Source of the DNA: Pratylenchus scribneri
Taxonomy: Eukaryota; Nematoda; Chromadorea; Rhabditida; Pratylenchidae
DNA: 64,000 nucleotides
Assembly: GCA_030063045.1 (NCBI GenBank)
Contig: JAQSEB010000027.1
Span: forward strand, 786,274 to 850,273
Direction of reading: 5' to 3'
In this document: one piece after another, positions 1-13,400 of the stretch
Position numbering within the stretch: position 1 is the stretch's first letter
Layout: each line of letters opens with the position of its first letter
Translations under genes and position numbers: made by a program
Notes under the pieces: model-generated
Databases searched by the model: none
What the model was told of the DNA's origin: nothing
The model's input: the letters and a program-made list of their open reading frames with translations, nothing else

Positions 1-150
1 AATAATTTAATAAAACGCCGAAAAAGGAAAATCAACAGTTAAAATTTCAATTGCTTTTTCTTCTTCTTTTGACCTTTTTCTCAATGGGCAAACAAGAATA
101 AAAGAGGCGGACCTGTTTAAATTGAAATTGAAAAAATGTTTTAAAATTTG

Positions 151-1316
151 TTAAACCTCCGCGCTGATGGCAATCATAAAAATGGTAAAGGTTCGGCCAA
201 ACGATGCATTGGCACCTTCGGAAACACGCGGCGATGTTCTTCCTTTGCCATTTCCTGAATCGGGGTTGGGACACTTATATTTGCATTCTGTGATTGCTGT
301 TACCCTTGTCCCGATTTTTGGCATCACTTTCTAAAAATTTTATTTTATAAAATATTCTAATGAGCAGGGCTGGGATTTATATGGATGGAAAAATCGCAAA
401 ATATGCTTGAATAATGCCAAAATATGGATAAAAATATGGAAATATGGAAAAAATTTTTCGAAATTTTTTTGATTAACAAAATTTTAAGTTGTCAAAAATC
501 TTTTTTTTTTAGAAAATGACGATTTAAAAATTTTCAGAAATAAAATTGAGAACCATCCAATTATGCTGATAATATTTTTTTTAAATAGAAAAAGTAAATT
601 TGTTCAATTTTGAAAAATTCTTTCACTTTGGGAGGTAAATTTCCCAATGGAAGATCCAAAAAAATTTTTTTGGTTTTAGATTTTAATTTTTTTATATTTT
701 CGGCTGAAATTTCAATTTTTTTAATAAAAATTTCTAAAATTGTAAAATATGGACAAAAATATGGAAAAATTTGCGAAATATGGATAATATATGTAAATAT
801 GGATGAAAATCCAAAATATGGAAATATATGGAAAATATGGAAATGAAAAACCGGTTTAAAGGTTTCAACCACGATAAAACATGTTTTACATTGGTTCAAG
901 CTATTCTGAGTTCGCAAAAAAAAATATGGATTTCCATATAAATCCCAGCCCTGCTAATGAGTGTTACCCTCGCATTTGCATTGGTACGAGCCAAAAAATT
1001 GTTTTGGGTGGAACTGGATGGATAACTGCAGGGGAAATAATTTTTTGACTATCCAAAAAATGAATTGATTATTCACCAGCAACTGTCGCCAGCCGTACAA
1101 TGACATCCTTGAGGACAAATTGAAGGACAGCTTTGACCCGGTAAACAGACTGTAAACAATTTTGGCATTGTAAATTGGATTATTGGAGTAAAATGTCAGC
1201 AGATGGCATCACTCACCACCAAAGAATGTTTCACCCAAGGCACAATCATTATTTGAGCTGGTTTTAAAAATGCAAGAGAAGAAGATCAAAACAAGAATTG
1301 GGCCAAATAATATCAT
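151..1316 (-). CDS. small secreted cysteine-rich protein
   Basis: Four exons on the minus strand (1316-1217, 1149-1077, 1025-968, 330-151) join in frame. The start chosen (1316) gives a clean signal peptide (MILFGPILVLIFF...); an upstream in-frame ATG at 1394 would bury it. The mature part begins with a dense cysteine stretch in exons 1-2 (motif CPSICPQGCHC, about residues 40-55), followed by a Ser/Thr/Asn-rich stretch and a last exon with two more cysteines (ECKYKC). The cysteine spacing suggests a small disulphide-stabilised secreted peptide, but I recognise no named family. The last intron (331-967) is almost filled by a hAT-like element. The signal peptide and cysteine cluster are clear, while the C-terminal exon is less certain because it rests only on phase. 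Confidence 0.55.
365..953. mobile_element. hAT-like non-autonomous element
   Basis: The element begins CAGGGCTGGGATTTATATGG and ends with its inverse complement. It is flanked by a perfect 8-bp duplication CTAATGAG (357-364 and 954-961). CAGGG-type termini and an 8-bp duplication are typical of hAT transposons. The interior (589 bp in all) is made of ATATGGA-rich repeats with no transposase, so it is non-autonomous. It lies inside the last intron of the cysteine-rich gene. Confidence 0.85.
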
Positions 1317-3025
1317 TTTGATGGCCAAAAATGGTTGGGAAAATGGGATGAAACTGCAGTCAGGTATCCTCACTAATACATCAGAGAGCATCATTCATAT
1401 CCCCCAAATCCACATCATTCCTTTTTTGTGCTAAAAAATCTCATTCATCAAAGGGAAACTTTGAATTGAATTCATTGAATCTTTTTTTAAATATTTGAAC
1501 AGCAGTAAATTTGAATTTTTAGGGTGGTTTTTAATCGTTATCTATGAATTTTTGCCCATTCCATTTTTGGCATTTCCACACAAATTTGCGTGCCCATAAT
1601 GTTTTTGTTTTGTTTGTTGTTCCCTTTCCCACATTGCATATTTGGGTATTTTTATTTTTCTCTGATGAGAAAGTATCCCTTGAAAATTAAATGAATTAAT
1701 TAATTAAAAACAAAAAATATTGGGAAGAATTATTTTAATCGTTTCAAAAAAACTTAAGATTCATCCATTGATAGAATACATTTTTAAGGCATAAGTAATG
1801 CATTTGATAAATTATGTATTTTCTTTCTTTGTTAAGAATCGATGTTTAATAGATGTCGAACATTTTTCTGAAAAAAAAATATAAATTTATTATGGCTTTA
1901 GAAGTGCTATTAAACATGAATTTGGCTAATTATTCTGTCCATTTTTATACCAAAATAGATTGACAATATTTATATTTTCTATTGGTAGGTCTAGGTCATA
2001 TTTTTAAATATAAATAAAGTATATCCTTGCCAAAAAGGCAAAATTAAAAATAATTTATCCTCATTTTTTTTATAAATCTATCCTAAAAAATATTGTCAAA
2101 AATGCTATAATTGTTAAAATTATTCAATATTTAATTTTTGAATCAAAAATTAAGAAATTTACTAAGTAAATAAACCAAAAAAATTTGAAAATTTTTCAAG
2201 CAGAACTAATTCTACTACCAAAAAATGGGCTAAAATGCACGGTAGACAACAAATGCATTTTTTGAAATATTTTTGAAAATTTTATCTACTTCAAGCAGAA
2301 CTAATTTGTTCTCATATTTTATATTTTATTATATTATATAATAATCAAAATTTTTATTCTAATTATATTTAAGTTGTTTTGTCAAAATTATGAAAAATAA
2401 TATCGAACTTTTTTGCTCTAAAATTTTCGATTTAATTTGGATATCAGATTGTAAGGTAGCTTAGTTATTTGGAAGAAAATTTTATTTAAAATATTATTTC
2501 TAACCAAACTAATAGCTTAACATTTCCATTCTCATATTTTTTGTCCGAAATTGTCATAGAGCCGAATAAATCGAGAATAAATCACGATAAATTGAATGTA
2601 CAAAAAATCATGATCTAGTACTAGTATATGAATTGGACATTTTGAGATAAATGATATATTTAAATGATATAGTAAATTTAATTATATTTGAATATTATAT
2701 ATATTCAGATTTTTATCATTTTTTTATCCATTTTCTTAACTCTCTTTAAGCATTCAACAATTTCGAATTTCAACCAATTTTTTCTTGATTTTTTTAACCA
2801 ACTTTTTTATTAAATATTGCTTCGTTTTTTATTATTTTAATTCCATCAAAATTTTTCATTTTCAAATTCAATTAAATTATTTACATAAAATAAAAAAAAC
2901 GTCGAAGCAAATTCAATTTTCTATCGCATTTTTTATTAGAATTTCAAATTTTTATTCCCTTTATAAGAGAGAGCTAAAAGCTTTTTTCATCATAAAAACC
3001 CATAAAAAACGTTCGAATTTTAAAA
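1317..3025. other. AT-rich spacer between divergent genes
   Basis: About 1.7 kb of very AT-rich sequence separates the minus-strand cysteine-rich gene from the plus-strand lectin gene. It must hold both promoters. I see no coding exon, RNA gene or clear repeat in it. Confidence 0.5.
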
Positions 3026-5596
3026 ATGACGTTTAATAAAATTTTTCACATTTTTTTTCTTCTAACAATTTTCTTAATTTTGCTTCAAAATGGAGCGAAT
3101 GGCAATAAAATTGAGAAGGAAAATGGCACCAACAATGATGGTCAAGGAAAAGTTGAACAAAGTGAAGTCGTGGAAGAAACTCCTGATGGACGGAAAGTGA
3201 GACGAACAAAGAAGATTACCCGCCATACCATCATTACGGAAACTGCGGCTGATGACAGTGGTGACAATGAGGGAGAAGGCCAAAAACCAGCAAAAGTGAG
3301 AAATAAGATACCGTATTTTCTCTATTATAAGCCGCGGGGATTACAATTTTCAGAGACCCTCAAAAGGGGGTTTCTTTCTATTAGAGAGGGATTTGAATAA
3401 AAGGAGGATAATTTCATAGACTTTCAAAGGAGACAAAAAATTCATTTTTTTTAAATTTTTCACTTTAAGATACAGTAGATTTGTCTTCAATTAGAGCGGA
3501 GGGGGCTTCTATTAGAAATAATTAAGAATTTAATTTGAATTTTTATTTTATTTATTATGATTATAGGAAAATGGCAATGGAACCCAAGTTGGATCATTCA
3601 TTTCGCAAAATACAACAACTGCTGAAATTGTGCCCAAAGAGGACACAGTTCACACTGTGATTGATTGGAGCAAACAACGAGCTTCTTCAATTTGTGGCGA
3701 TTCAGATTGGCATTTTTACGATGGGCAAGTTTATTTACATCAAAAAATTAAAGAAACTTTTTCAAAAAATATATATAAATATTTTATAAAAATTATTTTA
3801 ATTTGGTATCTGAATTTTGTAAACTGGTCAATTTCTCAGCCCTTTTATAACTAAAACATTGGCTTTCTTTCTACTTTCGTAGAGCATTTTCATATGAATA
3901 TTTTTGGCCAAAAAATTATGACCAAAAACATTGAAAAATGCCCAATTTTGGCCTATTTGGTCATTTTTGGGCTATAACATTTGCAATTTCAAACACATTA
4001 ATTCATTTTTTTTATTAAATCATCCCAATCAGCAGTAAGATTTAAAATTAGATTAAACTTTCTAAAATCTATCTAAAGCTACTTTATGCACTTGTAAAAT
4101 TTTTGTAACATAAAATACCCAAATTTCTATTCCACAATTAAAATTATAAATAATTCATTTTCCCAATTTAACCCAGTTTCTGCTATAAATTAATTGTTGG
4201 CAAATACAATTGGGCAGCGGCATTGGATGAGTGCAAAAATCAGGTAGAAAATTATTTCAAAAAATTTTTTTCTATCATTTCAAAAAAAAAACAGAATGGC
4301 AGCAATTTAGTGAGCATCCATGATCAAGAAGAAAATGAATTTGTGGTATTAAAAATAGTAAAATTTTAAAATATAATTGATTTTTTAGGCCGCTTTGAGT
4401 ACAAAATTTAGCCGAAATTTTGAAGATTTTTGCAATGGCTTTTGGATTGGCATGACCCACAAAAAGATGGACAAAGAAAAGGTAAAAATGAAAATAATAA
4501 AGTTTATTTTTACATTTTTACTGGATTTATTATTTTTAACCTAAACGTAATTTTTGACTTCTTATAAATCAGAAACCGGTTTTATACCCTACAAACCTTA
4601 TACCATTTTGTAGATCTCATCGAGTCGCATCGATTGGTATATAATATGTTATGGTTTGGCCCAAAATTAAAGGTACCAAGCCATTTAAAACTTATTTCCA
4701 TCACTTTAATTTTGGGCCAAAATCTAACATTTTATATACCATTCGATGAGTTAAGAAGAGATTTACAAAATGGTATAAGGTTTGTAGGGTCTAAAATCGG
4801 TTTTTGATTTATTAGGAATCAAAAACTGCTTTGGTTTAAAAAAAATGCATCCCAAATTAAAATTCCCGAAAGGATGAATTCAAAAGTGAATGGATTGACC
4901 AATCTCCCGTAATTTATGGTGATGCGCCAAAGAAATCACCGTGGCGAGAAGGTCAACCGGACAATGCTCAAAATAATGCGGATGGAAAAGAAGAATGCAT
5001 TCTGATGTATCCGAAATTGGGCTGCAATAGTGAACCACAACAATTCTATGCTCAATGGAATGGTAAAATTAAAATACTAAATTTTATATCTATTGCATTT
5101 AATGTTTGAAATAGATTAAATTCTGAATTAATTAAATGCTTGTCTAATTAATTTTGGAATATTAACTTTTATGAGGAGACCAGGAGACTTAAGAAAATTT
5201 TTTCCAATTGATTATGGTCAATTTAATCTATAAAATTCAATTTATATACAAAAATTTATATAGGTAAAAATTAGTAAACCCAAACCGATTTGGGTTCAAA
5301 ACAATGGTTTGACTTTTCAAAAGTAGCTTCTACCCATTTTGAAAATGAAATTTCCTAGACTAAATTGACCTTACCGAATCGAATGTATCTCTATTTTCGA
5401 GTTTATTCGAAGTTTAGAAAGAGGAATTATCAGAAAGAATAGCAATTAGCTATTTTCAGATTTAAACATTTTCCAATATTTGTAATAAATTATAAATAAT
5501 TTTATTAATATATATATATATATATTTCCACCAGATTATCATTGTTCTGCAAAATTGGATGGGGCTGTTTGCAAAAAGCGAAGACCAATTCATTGA
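3026..5596 (+). CDS. secreted C-type lectin
   Basis: Seven exons (3026-3295, 3567-3724, 4177-4243, 4295-4345, 4389-4481, 4873-5062, 5535-5596) keep frame throughout. Residues 1-26 form a signal peptide. Residues about 27-130 are a charged, low-complexity linker. The rest is a single C-type lectin domain. Visible marks are CGDSDWHFYDG, CYKLIVGKYNWAAAL, the WIGM core, REGQPDN, EECILMY and QFYAQWNDYHC with the closing cysteine VCKK. The QPD motif in place of EPN points to Ca2+-dependent galactose-type sugar binding, and the WND motif is kept, so ligand binding is likely intact. Intron 2 appears to use a GC donor (GATGG|GCAAGT). A palindromic MITE fills intron 5. Nematode lectins of this type are secreted and often linked to immunity or surface interactions, but the role here is inference. 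Confidence 0.9.
3305..3505. repeat. degenerate relative of the 31.2-kb MITE
   Basis: Within lectin intron 1, fragments TACCGTATTTT, AATTTTCAGAGACCCTC and AGCGGAGGGGGCTTCTATTAGA resemble the ends and centre of the perfect TA-flanked element at 31232-31457. The copy is decayed and its limits are unclear. Confidence 0.4.
4550..4820. repeat. palindromic MITE, family M, copy 1
   Basis: Long imperfect inverted repeats face each other. The left arm reads ...AAACCGGTTTTATACCC...CCATTTTGTAGATCTC and the right arm is its inverse complement. Related copies lie at about 7034-7312 and 38062-38394. It lies in lectin intron 5 and has no coding capacity. Confidence 0.75.
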
Positions 5597-6592
5597 AGAA
5601 ATGCGAAATTTGCATTGTGAAGTAATAAAAATGAAGGAAAAATTATTCAATATTAAAAATGGAAAAATAAAGATTAAATGAATAAAATAAATGTTGCAAA
5701 AAAAATAATTTAGTATTTTCTTTAATTCCATGATATTTTGGTAATACGAATTTTTTGTGAGAAAAAAGATTAATTAGAAAATTATTTTTTATAGGGGTAT
5801 TATTTATACTTTGAATTTGACCTCTAAAAATGTAATTTTTTATGCCAAAAATTATATTTAAATTTGAGCCTCATTTTCGGCAAATCTCGATATTTAATTA
5901 CTTTATTATTATTGGACCAATCCTTTTCCTTTTTTTTTATCATAATCAACATTGAAAAAAATGAATCTAGTGTCCCTTCCTCTTATTTACATTGCTGACA
6001 GCCGCCAGTCGCTTTTTTCTCTCTTGAACCTTCCCAATTCTTAACCGGGAGAAAATCAATAAAGCCACCCGCGGTATTTCCAACCACTTTTCCTCAATAT
6101 ACTCCTCCCTCATAATAATGGCTTGACATTTTTTGTCCTTATTATTTTTTTTTCTTTTTTTTTTCACATAAATTTTACATAAATTTTACAACCAGTTACG
6201 AAGAAACTGAATATTTAATTATCGGAATTTGTTTAATTTAGCAAATACCATAAAATCTATTCTCCTTCCTACTCTCTAATAATTCCCTACCTTCGATTTT
6301 GAGGACCCAAAGCTCCTGGAAATCGATTCTTAAAAATACATAATTGCATTTTCTTAACTCTCTAAAGCTCTATAAAATCAGCTCTAATTTGTTCAAAAAT
6401 GTCCACAAATTAAATAGTTAAACTTGGAGTATTTTTTTCATTTTTAAGGGATTGAAAGAGTTTAAACGATATGAAATAATTTTAAAAAAAATTCAAAAAC
6501 CTTCGCATTTATCCAAAAATAAAAATAGTTCGTCCCTATATTACCTCTATTTATGCCTACAAAAAATAAATTGCATATTTTTAAGCTAATAA
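5597..6592. other. spacer between lectin and PGAP4-like genes
   Basis: AT-rich spacer. Around 5965-6120 there is a less AT-rich stretch open on the minus strand for 66 codons, but its product is lysine-rich and featureless and no splice partners were found, so it is not called as a gene. From about 6280 a phrase resembling TCTAATAATTCCCTA recurs in other spacers of this window (about 40350, 46870, 47790), which suggests a decayed dispersed repeat. Confidence 0.4.
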
Positions 6593-9369
6593 ATGTTAAT
6601 AAGAAAAGTCAAATCGACTGCCATTTCTTTTGCAATTTTTCTATCAAAATTGACCTTGACATTAATTTTGGTTTATGCCATTTTCTCCCTCTGCCGATGG
6701 CTAACCCCTCGATTGGGCCATCGAGATGTGTATTTTGGCAATTTTGAAAATGTGCTAATTTTTGATAAAATTGCGGGAAATCAGCCATCAATGGTCGAAG
6801 AAATTGCATTGAATGCGAGACGATTGGAAGTAGCACAAAAATGGTTAAATCGAACAGCAAAAAGATTACAAAGTGGAGTAGAGGTGAAAAATGGGTTAAA
6901 TTAAATTTAATTATCAATTAAAAATTAAAAAAAAATAAAATTTACAAAAATTTTATCGATAATTAATTTTTGTTAAAATATCTCTTTACCCTATTTTTTA
7001 TTTTTTAAATCCACTTATTTTTTAACGTAAAAAATTATTTTTGACTTCTAATAAATCAGATACCAGTTTTAGACCCTAAGTATACCATTTTGTAGATCTC
7101 AACGAGACACGTATTTTGACACATAAATTTCTTAGTTTAAATTGAGCGAGTTAAACGTTTAAACCGTATTTCAAATTTTTGCTTTAAACTCTTTAATTTT
7201 GGTCAAAACCTGGCATTTTATATACCATTCAATATGCTTCAATGAAACCTACAAATTGGTATATAGTTAGTAAGGTTTAAAACTTTTACTGATTTATTAG
7301 AAATCAAAAATTAATTTTGGGATAGAAAAAAAAACGATTAAAATTTCCTTCCGCCAATTATTTCAATTTTTCGCAGATTTCTCATCAACCGGATTGGCTT
7401 TCTTTGGCCATTTTGACAACGCCAAGAAAAAATGGAGAATTGACTCAAGTTATTGGCCATTTACTCGGTTTTTGGTTGAACAAACAAAAATCAGAAAATT
7501 CGATTCAAATTCCACAAATTTTCATTTGCAATACCGAAAGAGAAGGTCATTTAAATTATTTTTGGAAAAAATTTAATTTATTATTTAGGCAATCATTTCA
7601 CTGAATTGTCCCAAATTTTAAATTTGATTGGCCCATTTGTTCAAATTGTCGATTTGAATTTAAATGGTACACAAAAATGGCGTCAACAAATGAATATTGA
7701 CCAAATTTTCGCCAAAGAATCGGCGGACTATTGGAATTGTTTGGCAAAATTGGCTGAAATGGCACCGAAAAGTGTCAAATATTTTGTGGTCAGAATGTTA
7801 GAGAATAAAAAAAAATAAAATGAATTTTATTGAGAATTTTATTATTTTGTCCAAAAAAAGAATTAATTTATCCAAATTTTTCTTTCGAAAAATAATGCTT
7901 TTTTGAGGTCATATAATTTTGGTCAAATTAGATTTTTTTAAATTCTCTAGCCCTTAGCCCCTAATCACATCCTGCCCTAAACCTAACCATGAGCCCTAAT
8001 ACCTAATCATGGCCAAGTTATATGGCCTCAAAAATAAATTATTTTTCGGCACGAAAGAATTTATGTAAATTTATTATTTATTTTTGGGTAATCTAATATT
8101 TTCTCTTTTATTTTAATTTCAAATTAGCAAAAAGAAAAGATTATTTTAATAATAAAATTCCTCCAATTTTATTAAAGAAAAGATTATTTTAATAAAAAAT
8201 TCCTCCAATTTTATTCAGCTTCTCGAGGATGATGCCATCCCATTCCCAGAATTCCAAATGGCATTGATTGGATTGGCAGCCGAATTGGATGGTGAAACGG
8301 AAATTGATTATGTCAAATTGTATCATCCTTGGCGATTCCGTGGAATTCCATGGATTTTTCAGGTATAATTTAAATTTGAAAATATTAAATTTTTGAGTTT
8401 TTGATCATAAATAAATTCTGCCAAAAAAATAATAACATTTTAATACAAATTTTTTAGAGTCTTTCATTTTCCATTGCATTCGCCTATTTTGGACATTTAT
8501 TTTTCATTACCAGCAGTGCCCATTTTCCAGCCGCCAATCAATCTCGAATGGCTAATTTATTATTTTTCATCTTGGTCATTGTGGGAACACATTTTATCAT
8601 TCGCGCACATTTTTTACAGGTGAAAATTTTTCTATCTTAATTTGAAATACTGAGATAAATTTTTCGTTGGCATTTTTTTGGAAAAAAAATTTTTAATTAA
8701 ATTTTTAAAAAATTTCTCTTTACTTTTATTAATTCATAATTTTTTTAAATTTTTAACAATTCTAAAATTTTATCGCATTGCATTTTTAAAGTGATTTTTT
8801 TTAAATTTTTTTTGATTATTAATAAAATGGAACATATTTTCATTCTAACCATAAAAATAAATTTGTAAGATGCTAAATTTTTGAAATTTAAGCAAATTTT
8901 AAAATTTTATAATTGAAATTGAAAACATTTTATAAAATTAAATGAAATTTTCAGAGGAATTTTTTAATTTTTTTTTAGCGAAAATTTATTAAATAAATGT
9001 AAATTTTTTTTTCATCGGAATAATAAATTTCTATTTTGAAAAAGAATATAAATGAATTTTAATTATATTAAATTAATATTCCCCTCATTATAGCTTTTCT
9101 CCGATATTCACTTCCTAATCTCTGGAACACCTCAATTAACTTTTGCCGAATCTTGTTGCACCCAAGCAGTTCTATTTCGTGCCAGCATAGCCCCGAAGAT
9201 GGCCAAACAATTGGGCGGAATTGTGGCCAGGAATGGCCATGCAAAAGACCATATTTTGGACGAAAGTTCATTTGTGGGCCGACAAACTGATTTGAATTTG
9301 GCCATCCATATAGGATGGTTCAGCATGTTGAGGAATAAAACTGTGCCGACGGGAGAGATATTTATTTGA
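6593..9369 (+). CDS. PGAP4/TMEM246-like GPI-GalNAc transferase
   Basis: Six exons (6593-6883, 7377-7545, 7589-7788, 8219-8362, 8458-8619, 9094-9369) read in frame. Residues about 8-35 form an N-terminal membrane anchor. The glycosyltransferase core contains LLEDDAIPFPEF (an acidic EDD triplet), DYVKLYHPWRFRGIP, then a hydrophobic hairpin encoded by exon 5 (two membrane segments), and a tail with SCCTQAVLF. An anchor, an EDD motif and a transmembrane hairpin inserted in the catalytic domain are the known layout of PGAP4, which adds N-acetylgalactosamine to GPI anchors in the Golgi. Length (about 412 residues) fits the family. Intron 1 holds a palindromic MITE. The reaction is inferred from the family; donor and acceptor specificity cannot be read here. 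Confidence 0.85.
7034..7312. repeat. palindromic MITE, family M, copy 2
   Basis: Same arms as the copy at 4550, here more diverged: ...AATAAATCAGATACC...CCATTTTGTAGATCTC on the left, and an inverse arm ending ...TGATTTATTAGAAATC on the right. It lies in intron 1 of the PGAP4-like gene. Confidence 0.7.
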
Positions 9370-10400
9370 TTCTCTTTTATTATTGTTGATTCTTTGCTCA
9401 AAATACTCCAAAAATTTAAAAAAAAAACATTTATTTTCCGCAATAAATTTAGTATCATTTTAAAGGATTGGAATTTTGATTAAATTTTGGGTATCTAAAA
9501 GAGCAATTTATTATTCCTGAATTTCATTAAATTTTAACGATAATTTTTTCTGTTAAATTATTGCCAAGATATATATTAAACTCTACAATATAATTCATAA
9601 CAACAAACCTCTATTGATCTGAGTTCTAAATTGAACATTAAATCGAACTATTTTTCCCTTTATTTGTCTTTGAAATATAATTCTAATAAGGTTATCAAAA
9701 TTGTAATAGCAGAATTAGCTCTGCAAAGAAAATTGAAATTTTTGATTTCCTAAATGTAAGGGTTATTCGAAATTATGTAAGGTTATTCTATGGATTATAG
9801 AAGCATTATTTTTTTAAGCTAATTTTTTAATCTAGGTCCAAAAAATGCTTTCGTAAATTGCATATACCGATGCCATAAAATTTTAAGAATTTTTTAGAAA
9901 ATTTATTTGTCCCCAAACTCCATTATAGGTTTGTATAATAAAAACAACATTTAATGTCCGAATGCGAAAAAATTTCAAATGGCATTTATTAATGAAATCA
10001 TGAATGTTTTGTTTATGAATTTTTTACAGGCAATGTTTGGAATTTGGATATATTCATTAGGATAGGATAAATCGAGAGTTTCAAATACCGTCCAAAACTG
10101 AAGCTAAGTGTGGGTCAAAACCAACTATTTTTTCTTTTTCAACCTACTGAAGGTCAATTTTAGATTAAAATTTTACCTTGTGGATGTGGGTATATCTTTT
10201 TTTTCCTTATTATTAAAAGTCATTTTTAACGAAATTTTCCCTAAAAGGCAATTTGAAGTATAGCTAAAATTTTCTCTTAAAAAAATAAAGTTTAAGGAAC
10301 ATTATAATGCTATTTATTAGCAAATATAAAAAATATTTGAGTATAAGATTAAATTCATTATTCTTTTCCTTCTTCCATCATTTTCCGCCATCTTTCTTTT
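9370..10400. other. spacer; trehalase unit 1 begins near 9815
   Basis: The first part is plain AT-rich spacer. From about 9815 (TAATTTTTTAATCTAG) the sequence matches the stretch starting at 34015, including TGAAGCTAAGTGTGGGTCAA at 10090 and 34140. This marks the 3' flank of the duplicated trehalase unit. No gene seen. Confidence 0.6.
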
Positions 10401-13400
10401 TCAACCCATTGTTTTCAAATGCTTGTGGAATGACCAACTCTTCTTTAATGGCTTGCATGCTGGCAATGTTTCGTTCCATTTAATTTCATATTTCGTCAAT
10501 AAATCCAAAATGACGCCATTTGTCCAGCCAAATCCTGCCTAAAAATTATTTTTTTTTTAAATAATAAAAAATAATCCGATTAAAAAGTCATAAATATATT
10601 TAGCCATTTACCTGAACTTCATATTCCCCGCCACTTCCTGGATCCCCCGTAATGGTCAATTTTTCAAACATTAGATGTTCGCAATGCTTTTCATAAGCCT
10701 TATAATTGGCCAAAACATATTGCATAGCAATTTCCTTAGCCTTCTCTACCATTCTTAAAAAGTCGAATATTCAATTGAATTTATAATTTTTGATCTTCAA
10801 ACTCATTGTTCTCTGATTCGCGAAAACCTTCGATCATCATATGGACCATAGGCTGAATTAATTTAATTTGAGAAAATTGTCTAAAATTGTCTATCAAAAA
10901 AAATAAAAATTCTACCGGCCAAATATTTGGCAAATCCCATTGTTGATCAGTCTCGTTCAGGCTATATTTAAAGGGATAAAATTAAGTTTAATAAAATTTA
11001 TAATTTTTCAACTTAAATTCATCCAAATAGAATATATTTTATTAAGCAATGTTCATTTTCTGACACACTTTATTATTTAATGTTCGAAAAATTATTTTTA
11101 CAATTAAATATAGAAGACTAATATTCAATTCTCATGCTCATCAGAGATGGGTTCGATGGCCCAAAAAAAATCGAAACCGAAAATCGAAATTTCGGAGGGT
11201 CAAAATTTTTTTCGAAACCGAAAATCGAAATTTCGGAGGGTCAAAATTTTTTTCGAAACCGAAAATCGAAATTTCGGAGGGTCAAAATTTTTTTCGAAAC
11301 CGAAAATCGAAATTTCGGAGGGTCAAAATTTTTTTCGAAACCGAATAACGAAATTTCGATGCCAAAAATGACCGAAAATCGACATCGAAACGAAAAATCG
11401 AAAAAAAATTTTTCCATAAATAAGGGGTCTGAACAAAAAATTTTTAAATTTAGACAAATCGTATCAAAATTCACAGATTTTGTGGTAAAATTCATACATT
11501 TTAAAAATCGCTTAAAATAAAATTAATAAAAAATTTTCATGTAAAAATGATATTTATTGACTCATATATTTTTAATTTTTGCTTCAAAGAGAATTTTAAG
11601 AAAAAATAACCCGATAGGCAAAATTTTAAATCAAAAATGGATTTTTAGGGTAAAATTTTAACTAAAATATAATCATTCCAGGGCAAAAATAAATTCAAAA
11701 ATGGCCGCGCAGCGAAAAATTAGACCAAAAAATGGCCGAGAAAAGGAAAAATTAGGTTTTTTAAGCAATAAAAAATTCATTTCTATATTTTATAATATTT
11801 CGATCGATTTTTTCGATTTTTAGCCAAATTTTTTCGAAAACGAAAAACGAAATTTCGATGGGTCGAAAAATTTTCGAAACCGAAAACGGAATTTCGGAGG
11901 GTCAAAAAAATTTTCGATACCGAAAAACGAAATTTCGATGCCAAAAATGACCGAAAATCGACATCGAAACGAAAAAATCGAAACATCGAACCCATCCCTG
12001 ATGCTCATATCATTTAATAATCAAACTGTTAGAACCTAAATTAAATTCGCTCATTATTTCTTAAATTCATGAAGTTAAAATTCCGAGTTTATTCTTCCCG
12101 AACCTAGCAACAATGCTGGAAATTTTAGGTCCAATTTCGTGCAATTTAATTAAAATTATTAATTGCTTTTTACCTTGTCGGAATTCCATGATAGTATGTT
12201 TCGTTTCCATCGTTTTTAGATGCTTTATTAGAAAGACGTTCAAGCAATTTTGTTTGGTCGAATATTCCATAGTTTTCAAATGTTTTATAGACACGTTCAA
12301 AAAATTCATTATCAAAAATATTATAGCAATTTGTAAACAATGGTACGGCCATGGATGCATAGAAGCGTTCATTATGTTTATTGGTTTCAATGTTGTAATC
12401 ATACCTAATTATTCAAAATAAATTTTCATGATTTTAATTTTTAAATTTTTTTTATTATTTTTAAAATTATTTTTTTTTTAAAATTTTTCATATAAGAATT
12501 ATTCATATTTTTTTTAGCAATTTTATTGCTAAATTTCGAAGTAAAAAATAAAAATTGTAAACCAACCATCCAGTTTGTGTGTCATTGTCAAGTAGGAAAA
12601 CATTATTGAAATTGGTAACAAAATTTTTAAATTTAAGATCATATTCAGTAACTTTAGTAAAATTCACTAAAAAATTTTTTTCCAAATTAAATTTAATTTT
12701 TTTATTTATATACAAACTTAAATCCATATAAATGTAATAGAGAATTCGATAATTTCCACAAATGTATGCATTCAAATCAATTGGCACTATCTTGGTTGTG
12801 ATTATTTCACTCAGTTTGAAATCATCTGGATTTTTCACCCAGCGAGCTGCAATGAAATTAGGAAAATATATAATCAAAATTATGAGTGATTAATCAAGAA
12901 AAAAATTTGCTATTTTTAACAAATCTATTATTTGAATTTATTTTCCACTAACAGCTAAAATCCCATCCGGATTCAGCTGCGGATGCCAAATTCTGGAAAA
13001 GATCGCCAGCCTGTTTAGCACTCAATTCTTTATTATCCGATGCTTCTTTTAATGCCAATGCAGTCAACACATCCGCATGAAATGACTCGGGACGGGGCAC
13101 TCGACTTTCCGTTTTGTACTGGAACATTTCATAGACATTTACTTTTCCATTCTTCGTGATCGTAACATTCACTCTTCGATTTGTTTCCCAAAATTTTAAT
13201 TCCTGAAAAGAGAAAATTGATAAAAAAAAAAAATTAATAATGAAAAGAAATTCATAAAAAACAACGGTCCTTTCAGTTAGCTTAGTTGGGTCCATTGTCA
13301 AAGGTTTGCCCTAAAGCATTTTACGTGAAATATTGAAAATAGAGTTTTTATTTACAAATATTCTAAATAATGTGAATTTTCAATATATCACATTATTTAT

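Noticed and set aside
561..917. Open frames on both strands rich in Phe/Ile/Lys
   Set aside because: They are the repetitive interior of a hAT-like element in an intron.
5967..6167. Minus-strand lysine-rich open frame
   Set aside because: Low-complexity product, no splice partners, no recognisable motif.
7955..8025. CCCTAA/CCTAAC words suggesting an internal telomere repeat
   Set aside because: The words are irregular, few, and do not match the nematode TTAGGC repeat; they lie in an intron.
12113..12421. Plus-strand open frame of 102 codons
   Set aside because: It is the complement of the trehalase copy 1 exon with [12 protein letters not shown]; the minus strand is the coding one.
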